Part shown: one piece after another, positions 7,394-12,707 of the stretch
Numbering within the stretch: position 1 is the first letter of the stretch
Layout of the letters: each line of letters starts with the position of its first letter
Assembly (NCBI GenBank): GCA_013329495.1
Contig: DUKC01000090.1
Location: forward strand, 1 to 12,707
Direction of reading: 5' to 3'
DNA length: 12,707 nucleotides
DNA from: Thermoplasmata archaeon
Lineage (GTDB): Archaea; Thermoplasmatota; E2; UBA9212
Program-made: the position numbers and the translations under genes
Notes under the pieces: model-generated
What the model was told of the DNA's origin: nothing
Seen by the model: only the letters and a program-made list of their open reading frames with translations
Databases searched by the model: none

Positions 7394-8176
7394 TCATACA
7401 AACTCATTTTTTGTCTTATAGACTAGAAATGCTGCCCCTGCACCGCATCCCAAAGGAACTAAAGAAAGAGGGAAAGCCAAAATGGGTAAAAATGCAGCAG
7501 CTAACGATAAAGCAATTGCAATGGGGAATTTTTTCCTCAGGAATATGAATACTGCCCCTACAACAGCAGCGATTACGCTACCAATTGCTAATGCTCCTAA
7601 TAGTACACGACTGGTTGCAATCATATTATTAACTGTGATCATAGTGTCTCCGTCTTTTACTCTTCCCAACGCGTCTGTGCCTTCTTCTAGCAACCCATTT
7701 GAGACTGGGATTAGCCTGACCTTTTCTTTGTAGGGAAGACTTGGGTTCTTCTTGAGGTTTTCAATGGTTTTGGGTGCGAATACTGCAACCCTCTCACGAG
7801 AAATTTGGTAACCTTTTTTCTCTACCCTCAGCGTGTAAACGCTAAAACCAAAACCTTGGTAAGGTACTTCTTTAAAAATGAAATTTCCTTCATCATCAGT
7901 TTTTGTTATGCTTTCAGTCTCTTCAAGGATGCAAATAGCATCCTTTATTCCCCCCTCCCATTGATGGTACACGGTAATATCCTTTACTGATCCTTCTAAA
8001 GTTCCATCATAACCTGCTATGGCCATCCTGTTTGCAGTTTCGATTGTTAGGCTGGCAAAAGACACTCCAATTAACGATGCAACTATAGCTGAAACGATCA
8101 ACAAAATGCCTGCTATGAGCAGCATAGAATTTTTAGTGGTTTTAATTTTGCCTTCAATGGAACTTGTTTTCTCCAT
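7394..8176 (-). CDS. Membrane protein with carboxypeptidase-regulatory-like domain, paralog B
   Basis: A 260-residue protein of unknown function with the same layout as its downstream neighbour. It has an N-terminal membrane helix (about 18-40), then a beta domain (about 56-133) containing GTLEGSVKDITVY, TDDEGNFIFKEVP, YTLRVEKKGYQIS. A linker leads to a helix (188-213), two further hydrophobic segments (218-253) and a tail YKTKNEFV matching the KSKDEF of paralog A. The beta domain resembles carboxypeptidase-regulatory or SpaA-like modules, which have structural or ligand-presenting roles; nothing here shows catalysis. GGAGAGAGG lies upstream of ATG 8176, and TTTATAAAA is about 37 bases before it, making this the first gene of the leftward pair. 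It is divergent from HMG-CoA reductase. Confidence 0.8.
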   Translation of the reverse strand: MEKTSSIEGKIKTTKNSMLLIAGILLIVSAIVASLIGVSFASLTIETANRMAIAGYDGTLEGSVKDITVYHQWEGGIKDAICILEETESITKTDDEGNFIFKEVPYQGFGFSVYTLRVEKKGYQISRERVAVFAPKTIENLKKNPSLPYKEKVRLIPVSNGLLEEGTDALGRVKDGDTMITVNNMIATSRVLLGALAIGSVIAAVVGAVFIFLRKKFPIAIALSLAAAFLPILAFPLSLVPLGCGAGAAFLVYKTKNEFV

Positions 8177-8209
8177 ATAAACCTCTCTCCTTTAAAATAT
8201 ATTGTTCTC

Positions 8210-8219
8210 TTTTATAAAG
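8210..8219 (-). promoter_or_regulatory. TATA box for the leftward membrane-protein pair
   Basis: On the minus strand this reads CTTTATAAAA, a near-consensus archaeal TATA box centred 38 bases before the ATG at 8176. The implied transcription start near 8188 leaves a short leader that includes the GGAGAGAGG ribosome-binding sequence. Confidence 0.6.
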
Positions 8220-8245
8220 CTTTCCATTTGTTCAGTAGTTGGAAA

Positions 8246-8274
8246 AGTTGACGGCGGGATAAATTCCATCAACT
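8246..8274. promoter_or_regulatory. Inverted repeat in the divergent promoter region before HMG-CoA reductase
   Basis: AGTTGACGG (8246-8254) and CCATCAACT (8266-8274) are inverted copies matching at 8 of 9 positions, separated by 11 bases that contain the AT-rich GATAAATT. It lies between the two divergent genes, just ahead of TTTTTAAAG (8278-8286), another TATA candidate for the rightward gene. The position suits an operator, but no binding protein can be named. Confidence 0.35.
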
Positions 8275-8316
8275 GGATTTTTAAAGTTCCAAATCTATGT
8301 AAGGGGTGGGCCCGCC

Positions 8317-9675
8317 ATGGAGCCCAAGAAAAAGGGATTAGATGGCAGTAAAGAGCCCGTTTTTAATACAACAAAAATAAAAAGGGGCAATGTGTTAATA
8401 TGCGTGATAAAAATGAAAGGACAGGGGTCGAGGATTTCGGGATTTTACAAGTTGTCAATAAAGGAAAGAGTGGCATTTGTGAAGGACTTCGCCTCTTTAA
8501 CAGAGGAAGAGACGAATCTTTTACACCAAGCACTGAATCTCCCTACAGCTGACCGCTTTATCGAGAATGTTGTCGGTACCTATCAATTACCGTTAGGTAT
8601 AACGGTTAACTTTCTCATAGATGGAAGGGACTACCTGATACCAATGGCCATAGAAGAGTCTTCTGTGGTGGCCGCCGCATCAAATGCAGCAAAGCTGGCA
8701 AGGATTAAGGGAGGTTTTAAAGCGGAAGCTACAGAACCACTTATGATTGGACAGGTTCAAGTGAAGGACCTCAAATCGATTGAAGAGGCGAAGAAGAATT
8801 TGCTCTCACGTAAAAAAGAAGTAATCAACTTGGCAAATGAGCAAGATCCCTTTCTAGTAAAATTAGGGGGAGGGGCCAAAGATTTGGAAGTAAGAGAAAT
8901 TGAAACCGACAGAGGGGCAATGTTGATTGTACACTTATTGGTTGATGTTAGAGATGCAATGGGCGCCAACGCGGTTAATACAATGGCCGAGGCTGTTACA
9001 TCCCTGATTGAAAGAATAACTGGGGGAAAAGTAGGGTTGAGAATACTCTCCAATTTAGCTGACCATAGATTGGCTACTTCTAGGGCGGTCTTCGATAAAG
9101 AAGCAATAGGTGGAGAAGAGGTTGTTGACGCAATCTTAGATGCTTACGAGTTTGCCAAAGCTGACCCCTACAGAGCCACTACGCACAACAAGGGCATAAT
9201 GAATGGGATTGATCCAGTTGTAATAGCGACTGGAAATGATTTTAGGGCGGTTGAATCGGGTGCCCACAGTTACGCAGCTAAGGATGGGAGATACAAGCCG
9301 TTAACCAGATGGTGGAAAGACAGGGAGGGCAACCTTCAAGGCGAAATCAAGCTTCCACTGGCACTAGGAACAGTGGGGGGATTGACCAGACTTCATCCTT
9401 GCGCAAGATTATGCTTAAAAATACTGGGGGTGAGGTCTTCCAAAGAACTTGCGAAGGTAGCAGCTTCTGTAGGTTTGGCGCAGAATTTTGCCGCCATGAG
9501 AGCCCTGGCAACTGAAGGTATCCAAAAAGGCCACATGAAGCTGCACGCAAAGAACATAGCAATGATGGCGGGAGCTAAAGGCGAACTGCTCGACAAAATC
9601 GCTGAAAAAATGGTACAAAAAGGGAAGGTTAACATCGAGTTGGCAAAGGAATTATTGAAAGAGTTCGAAAAGTAA
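8317..9675 (+). CDS. 3-hydroxy-3-methylglutaryl-CoA reductase, class II
   Basis: This enzyme reduces HMG-CoA to mevalonate, feeding the isoprenoid genes upstream. The sequence is class II: ENVVGTYQLPLGI, MAIEESSVVAAAS, VDVRDAMGANAVNTMAEA, RILSNLADHRLA, DPYRATTHNKGIMNGID, ATGNDFRAVESGAH and GLAQNFAAMRALATEG. Catalytic residues by comparison with the Pseudomonas mevalonii enzyme are E113/E114, K292, D308 and H406. D177 aligns with the Asp linked to NADH use there, suggesting but not proving NADH preference; the biosynthetic direction is inferred from context. From ATG 8317 it is 452 residues, with AAGGGGTGGG just upstream. An ATG at 8413, giving 420 residues starting MKGQGSRISGFYKL, fits the usual class II length better, so the first 32 residues are doubtful. 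Class II enzymes are mostly bacterial, with archaeal cases in Archaeoglobales and Thermoplasmatales. Confidence 0.95.
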   Translation: MEPKKKGLDGSKEPVFNTTKIKRGNVLICVIKMKGQGSRISGFYKLSIKERVAFVKDFASLTEEETNLLHQALNLPTADRFIENVVGTYQLPLGITVNFLIDGRDYLIPMAIEESSVVAAASNAAKLARIKGGFKAEATEPLMIGQVQVKDLKSIEEAKKNLLSRKKEVINLANEQDPFLVKLGGGAKDLEVREIETDRGAMLIVHLLVDVRDAMGANAVNTMAEAVTSLIERITGGKVGLRILSNLADHRLATSRAVFDKEAIGGEEVVDAILDAYEFAKADPYRATTHNKGIMNGIDPVVIATGNDFRAVESGAHSYAAKDGRYKPLTRWWKDREGNLQGEIKLPLALGTVGGLTRLHPCARLCLKILGVRSSKELAKVAASVGLAQNFAAMRALATEGIQKGHMKLHAKNIAMMAGAKGELLDKIAEKMVQKGKVNIELAKELLKEFEK

Positions 9676-9703
9676 GGGAGTATGAATAGATGGGCGTTGA
9701 AAA

Positions 9704-9769
9704 ATGGGAATCATTTCAGTCGTAATGCTAACTTTTGTTGTAACAGGCCTTTGCATTCTCTTGCCATAG
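9704..9769 (+). pseudogene. Possible remnant of a small membrane protein
   Basis: ATG 9704 opens 21 codons, MGIISVVMLTFVVTGLCILLP, a complete hydrophobic helix, ending at TAG 9767-9769. The same frame stays open beyond the stop as LILWKRNSRLKSRVAGYG and continues into the TnpB-like tail. An ATG at 9690 in another frame gives MGVEK, with a GGGAG site upstream, and a single-base shift in the A run at 9700-9704 would join it to this helix. A decayed membrane-protein gene is one reading; chance is another. Confidence 0.25.
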
Positions 9770-9934
9770 CTCATTTTATGGAAGAGAAATTCGAGATTAA
9801 AAAGCAGGGTTGCAGGTTATGGCATTTATTTAACTCTATCGGCGGGAAGTCAAGCCTGTGGAGCTCGGGCCTCTACGGGAATTGGAACAATTCCAGCAAG
9901 CTCGTTCGTCGAAGCAGGAAGCTCCTTGCGATAG
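9770..9934 (+). pseudogene. Decayed 3' end of a TnpB (IS200/IS605 accessory nuclease) gene
   Basis: In one frame the DNA reads LTLSAGSQACGARASTG, then GTIPASSFVEAGSSLR and a TAG stop at 9932-9934. A tail with an ACG motif, a low-complexity Ser/Thr/Gly linker and a final EAGS or QEA block just before a hairpin terminus is the usual end of archaeal TnpB proteins. The catalytic RuvC domain and zinc-finger cysteines are absent, so at most about 35 C-terminal residues survive. The upstream part of the frame, from 9770 to about 9829, may belong to a different gene. The same DNA can be read in another frame as a 94-residue open frame (9682-9966), which I take as incidental. Confidence 0.55.
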
Positions 9935-9949
9935 CTGGGGGTAGTTCAC
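9911..9949 (+). mobile_element. IS200/IS605-family right-end-like terminus
   Basis: The segment GAAGCAGGAAGCTCC followed by an imperfect stem and GGGGGTAGTTCAC has the form of TnpB-element right ends, which also encode the 3' part of the guide (omega) RNA. It overlaps and follows the TnpB-like tail in the expected order and orientation, with the last base of the GTTCAC terminus at 9949. The stem is degenerate, consistent with an inactive relic. No left end was found upstream. Confidence 0.55.
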
Positions 9950-9976
9950 AGCAGTTAGGGTATTAAAGGAGTGAAA

Positions 9977-10693
9977 ATGAGTGGGATGTTGAGAGTTGCT
10001 AAACAAGAGCTCAAAGAAACAAGACAGGATGCGCTTTCTTTGCTTTACACATTCGTTATGGTTGTTGGGCCAATTGGGGTGAGCGGATTTTTGAGTCTTT
10101 TGATAAGAGGATTTGGATTGGGAGGGCTATTTTTGGAACCAATTATAAAGGTCTCTCCGCTCGTGATCATAAACGTCATTCCTTTTGTTTATAGCGTGGG
10201 ATTGACATTTTTGTTACAATTTGGGATGGGAGCAGACATCTTTAATAAAGTAGAAAAAGTTGTTGAAGCAAAGGTTGAGAGATCGACTAAGAGAGCTAGA
10301 TGGTTGGGCAAAACATTGGCCATTAGCTCAGTCACTTACATTGCATGTGTTCTCGCTGTTTGTTTGTCTGTACCTTTAATAAATTTATTGATAACACCTC
10401 CAACTTTTTGTTTGCTGAACCCCACTAGTCTGCTTTATCTTTTCCTAATTTTTCCATTTTTTTGCTTTTTCTTTAATGCTTTGATTGGAATAATTCATCT
10501 CTCAACCAAAAATTTGCTCCCTGGAAACTTTGTAAGCCTTATCATCACCGCTCCACTTTTCATTATTCCTATCCTTTTGGTGATTGTAAAAGGACCGTTT
10601 TTCCCAATGGTTGCGATCGCTCTCATGTTTTCGGTAGTTACAGTCTGCTTAGCACTAGTCGTCTCTCTAATTTATGCAAAAATTGAGGATTGA
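9977..10693 (+). CDS. ABC-2-type transporter permease, orphan
   Basis: A 238-residue membrane protein with about six hydrophobic segments (roughly 20-42, 62-82, 110-132, 148-172, 183-207, 212-234). Between helices 2 and 3 lies EKVVEAKVERSTKRARWLGKTLA, the position and style of the cytoplasmic coupling segment of ABC-2 permeases. Such proteins move lipids, polysaccharides or drugs out, or pump ions, with a separate ATPase. No ATPase gene is in the window; the place where it would usually sit, just upstream, is filled by transposon debris. GGAGTG four bases before ATG 9977 fixes the start; the in-frame GTG at 9971 is part of that site. Substrate cannot be inferred. The family call rests on topology and coupling segment rather than a strong motif. 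Confidence 0.7.
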   Translation: MSGMLRVAKQELKETRQDALSLLYTFVMVVGPIGVSGFLSLLIRGFGLGGLFLEPIIKVSPLVIINVIPFVYSVGLTFLLQFGMGADIFNKVEKVVEAKVERSTKRARWLGKTLAISSVTYIACVLAVCLSVPLINLLITPPTFCLLNPTSLLYLFLIFPFFCFFFNALIGIIHLSTKNLLPGNFVSLIITAPLFIIPILLVIVKGPFFPMVAIALMFSVVTVCLALVVSLIYAKIED

Positions 10694-10808
10694 ACTCAAA
10701 TTTACTCATTGCAAATCAAAAGATTAAACGGCTCCTGAAAGCTACCCAGAATACTCGAAGATTCTTTTCAAATCTCTATATCCCCCAAAAGAGTGACTAT
10801 ACCTCTAT

Positions 10809-11675
10809 CTATTTTTTCTTTGATCTAAGTCGGGGCTTCGATTTGTAAAGGTGTTTGTACCCGATTATGATTCCCCATATAACCCCGATTATGATTAATA
10901 TCGGCAAAGCATATCCAATGCAGATTATGATGCCATTTACCACCGAGAGAAAACCTTCCCAGGCGGCGTGAAAGGCATTTTCCCCTTTTGGGACTATTGG
11001 TGCTGGCTCGTGAAATGAGACAGTGATTGTTGAAAGATTAACTCTGTTTCGAAGGTACTCCATCCTTCCGGTAATCTCTTCGATTTCGCCTCTCACTTCT
11101 GTTAGTGCTTCCTCCACCTCCATAATCTCGCTAACTTTCTTGGCTTTTTTCAATATCTTCAAAAGCCTGTCTTCGGTCTGCTGATAATTTCTTAAATGCG
11201 ATTCTAAATCAATGTATTCCTCTGTGATGTCCTCTCCTGTTATTTCCTTTGACTCTACATTTCCAAGAAGTTCTATTTTCCCGATAGTTGAGAAAAACTT
11301 CTCCCTTGGGATTCTGATTGTACTTTTTCCTTTCCCCTGTCCAGTGCTTGTAATCCAAGTTTCGGAATCGGCAATGAATCCACCCGCCGCCCTTGTGATC
11401 TCGGTGATTTTTTCGGCTGTTTCACTCGAATCCTCCACTTCTAATTTTAACGAAGCTTTTTGGATCACCATCCTTTCTGCCCGTGCTGTCACAGAGATTC
11501 CTTTATTCGCCTTAGACCTAGGTGCCAATGCTTCTTCTTCCATGGGCCACCAGGGCTCTCCTTCTACTGGCTCTATTACTCCTACCCCTGCTTTTTCTGC
11601 ACAACCTGCAAATCCAGCAAAAACCGCCAATACACAAGCCATCGCAACAATCACTATTTTTGCGTCTTTTTTCAT
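10809..11675 (-). CDS. DUF4349 family lipoprotein
   Basis: A 288-residue surface protein of unknown function. It starts with a lipoprotein-style signal (MKKDAKIVIV, hydrophobic core, then GFAGC with C25 as the candidate lipidation site). A proline- and glutamate-rich linker leads to the DUF4349 domain (about 65-225). That domain has RMVIQKASLKLEV, AAGGFIADSETW, STIRIPREKFFSTIGKIELLGNV, EDITEEYIDLESHLRNYQQTEDRLL, a charged helical stretch likely to form a coiled coil (about 160-210) and NLSTITVSFHEP. A membrane helix (about 247-272) and a basic tail close it, so it is anchored with the domain outside. ATG 11675 is preferred because GGTGA lies six bases upstream; two earlier ATGs (11690, 11687) are in frame. 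Mutation-free and full length for the family. Confidence 0.85.
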   Translation of the reverse strand: MKKDAKIVIVAMACVLAVFAGFAGCAEKAGVGVIEPVEGEPWWPMEEEALAPRSKANKGISVTARAERMVIQKASLKLEVEDSSETAEKITEITRAAGGFIADSETWITSTGQGKGKSTIRIPREKFFSTIGKIELLGNVESKEITGEDITEEYIDLESHLRNYQQTEDRLLKILKKAKKVSEIMEVEEALTEVRGEIEEITGRMEYLRNRVNLSTITVSFHEPAPIVPKGENAFHAAWEGFLSVVNGIIICIGYALPILIIIGVIWGIIIGYKHLYKSKPRLRSKKK

Positions 11676-11715
11676 AGTTTTCACCATCAAATGTGGTTTT
11701 ATTTATGCTCTTTAT

Positions 11716-11727
11716 GTTATAAATAAC
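11716..11727. promoter_or_regulatory. Near-symmetric TATA-like element between divergent genes
   Basis: GTTATAAATAAC has inverted arms GTTAT/ATAAC around two bases, and reads as a TATA box on either strand. On the minus strand it is 47 bases before the lipoprotein ATG (11675), implying a leader of about 20 bases that contains the GGTGA site. On the plus strand it could serve the DUF1624 gene with a longer leader. Confidence 0.45.
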
Positions 11728-11731
11728 TAAC

Positions 11732-11747
11732 TGGCAATTTGGCAATT
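11732..11747. repeat. Tandem TGGCAATT repeat in the divergent promoter region
   Basis: Two perfect head-to-tail copies of TGGCAATT lie a few bases beyond the symmetric TATA-like element, between the divergent DUF4349 and DUF1624 genes. Position next to the promoter suggests a regulator site; the repeat is short enough to be chance. Confidence 0.35.
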
Positions 11748-11824
11748 CGCAGATTTTTGAGCTTTGGTTGACCAGCCTTCCCAGAAAAAGGTTAAAGAAC
11801 TTCGAAACCATTATTGTTTATCCT

Positions 11825-12577
11825 ATGGTATCTCTAAAAAGAAATCCAAAAGATCGTTTTTGGGAAATCGACTGCTTGCGAGGCATAGCAATAATCGGAA
11901 TGATATTGTTTCATTTCTTTTTTGACCTGGATTATTTTAAAGCCTATTCTCTCGGGGCAGACTGGAAATTTTGGTGGCTGTTCCCGCGTGCTATAGCAGG
12001 CACGTTCATTTTGTTGGTAGGGATATCTCTAACGATCAGCTACAACAGGACAAGGATGCAAAAATCTGGCAAAGCTCTCTATCGTAAGTATCTTGCCCGT
12101 GGAATGAGAATCTTTTCGCTTGGGCTTCTCATAACCCTGGTGACGTGGATTTTTTTACCTGGGGGAACAATCCTGTTTGGAATTCTCCAATTTATAGGAG
12201 TTTCAATAATTTTATCTTTTCTCTTAGTTGAGCATCCCAAAATGGCTCTTATTTTAAGCTTAGCCTTGGTCTCGGCCGGAGCTTACCTCCAGAATTTTAC
12301 GTTTAATTTTCCATGGCTCCTGTGGCTTGGTTTCCCTCCCTCTGACTTTTACACCTTTGACTACTTCCCATTGCTTCCTTGGCTAGGTGTAACTTTCTTG
12401 GGAATATTTTTAGGGAATTTGTTTTATCCTAGAGGAACGAGAAGATTTAAAATCAAAGAAGGGTATAATTTCTTTTTAGCAAAAAACTTATGTTTTCTGG
12501 GCAGGCACTCGCTGATAGTATATCTAGTTCATCAGCCCATGTTAATTTTAGTGCTCTGGACACTTGGAGTTTTATAG
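11825..12577 (+). CDS. DUF1624 / HGSNAT-like integral membrane acyltransferase-family protein
   Basis: A 250-residue polytopic membrane protein of the heparan-alpha-glucosaminide N-acetyltransferase catalytic-domain family. Its start RFWEIDCLRGIAIIGMILFHFFFDL has the family R-x-x-x-ID-x-x-RG pattern and H30, the equivalent of the histidine implicated in acyl transfer. Later features are GISLTISYNR (66-75), GILQFIGVSIILSF (119-132), DYFPLLPWLGVTFLGIFLG (179-197) and LGRHSLIVYLVHQP (225-238). About seven to eight hydrophobic segments are visible. The archaeal substrate is unknown; acetylation of a cell-surface glycan or lipid is only a guess. ATG 11825 fits the family N-terminus, though no ribosome-binding site precedes it, so translation may be leaderless or start at TTG 11768 (269 residues). 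Confidence 0.85.
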   Translation: MVSLKRNPKDRFWEIDCLRGIAIIGMILFHFFFDLDYFKAYSLGADWKFWWLFPRAIAGTFILLVGISLTISYNRTRMQKSGKALYRKYLARGMRIFSLGLLITLVTWIFLPGGTILFGILQFIGVSIILSFLLVEHPKMALILSLALVSAGAYLQNFTFNFPWLLWLGFPPSDFYTFDYFPLLPWLGVTFLGIFLGNLFYPRGTRRFKIKEGYNFFLAKNLCFLGRHSLIVYLVHQPMLILVLWTLGVL

Positions 12578-12599
12578 GTGGATTGTACGATCATTCCCA

Positions 12600-12622
12600 T
12601 TTAACTTTATCGGCGGAAAGTC
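12600..12622 (+). repeat. Second copy of a segment found in the TnpB debris
   Basis: TTTAACTTTATCGGCGGAAA and the next three bases match 21 of 23 positions of 9829-9851. In the same relative frame it reads LTLSAES, against LTLSAGS at the first copy, then diverges to a stop at 12643. It may mark another TnpB-type relic or a small shared element. The intervening 12578-12599 holds nothing recognised. Confidence 0.45.
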
Positions 12623-12641
12623 CCCCTGCGAAAGCTGGTGG

Positions 12642-12707
12642 ATGAGAGTCGAAAAGCTGGTTATACTCCTACCCGTATATTACTATCTAAGTAGGGAGGG
12701 GCAACCC
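12642..12707 (+). other. Open frame running off the right edge
   Basis: ATG 12642 opens MRVEKLVILLPVYYYLSREG and continues to the window end. The hydrophobic core after basic residues could be the start of a membrane protein. GGTGG abuts the ATG, too close for a normal ribosome-binding site, and the frame is also open upstream, so it may equally be part of a transposon remnant. Confidence 0.2.

Noticed and set aside
9682..9966. A 94-codon open frame beginning MNRWALKNGN
   Set aside because: Composition is unlike a globular protein, and the overlapping frame with the TnpB-like tail explains the second half better. It probably stays open by chance.
10694..10808. A regulatory RNA or terminator hairpin between the permease and the DUF4349 gene
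   Set aside because: The gap is AT-rich with short T runs but no convincing stem; nothing beyond ordinary convergent spacing can be supported.
11212..11730. A 172-codon plus-strand frame opposite the DUF4349 gene
   Set aside because: It is antisense to a gene with clear domain features and has low-complexity Ser/Pro composition.
1..12707. CRISPR array, tRNA or rRNA genes
   Set aside because: No regularly spaced direct repeats, cloverleaf with CCA-end pattern or rRNA-like conserved stretches were seen on either strand by eye.

Overview
The window looks like a chromosomal segment from an archaeon, probably uncultivated, of moderate to low GC. The evidence is gene content: an isopentenyl phosphate kinase, a type 2 IPP isomerase, a short-chain prenyl synthase with the C20-type residue before its first Asp-rich motif, an archaeal-layout glutamyl-tRNA synthetase and a two-subunit aconitase X pair. 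Signals agree: GGTGA/GAGG Shine-Dalgarno sequences and AT-rich TATA-like boxes about 25-40 bases ahead of several starts. HMG-CoA reductase is the class II (bacterial-type) enzyme, known in archaea mainly from Archaeoglobales and Thermoplasmatales. This hints at a euryarchaeal-like lineage but does not fix one.

Left edge (1-339): the start of a leftward gene that runs off the window, its promoter, and a hairpin resembling the right end of an IS200/IS605-family element. Left core (340-6542): a rightward block for isoprenoid lipid synthesis, comprising aconitase X large and small subunits, isopentenyl phosphate kinase, type 2 IPP isomerase, (geranyl)geranyl diphosphate synthase and gltX. The genes overlap by 4, 4 and 14 bases, except for a gap of about 120 bases before the kinase gene. 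Middle (6543-8176): two leftward paralogous membrane proteins of unknown function, each with a carboxypeptidase-regulatory-like beta domain. 8317-9675: rightward HMG-CoA reductase. 9676-9976: debris of a TnpB-type transposon. 9977-10693: an ABC-2-type permease without a visible ATPase. 10809-11675: a leftward DUF4349 lipoprotein. 11825-12577: a divergent rightward DUF1624/HGSNAT-like membrane protein. The right edge (12578-12707) shares 21 of 23 bases with the TnpB debris and has an open frame leaving the window.

The main biological theme is the modified archaeal mevalonate route. HMG-CoA reductase makes mevalonate. After a kinase outside the window, the aconitase X pair is predicted to dehydrate mevalonate 5-phosphate to trans-anhydromevalonate 5-phosphate. 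A UbiD-like decarboxylase, not in the window, would then yield isopentenyl phosphate. The kinase here makes IPP, the isomerase interconverts IPP and DMAPP, and the prenyl synthase makes GGPP for ether lipids. That pathway has been described (Aeropyrum pernix), so I do not claim it as new. The less explained items are the paired membrane paralogs, a possible ATT start for gltX, an inverted repeat around a promoter-like element before HMG-CoA reductase, and three scattered traces resembling IS200/IS605 elements with no intact transposase.
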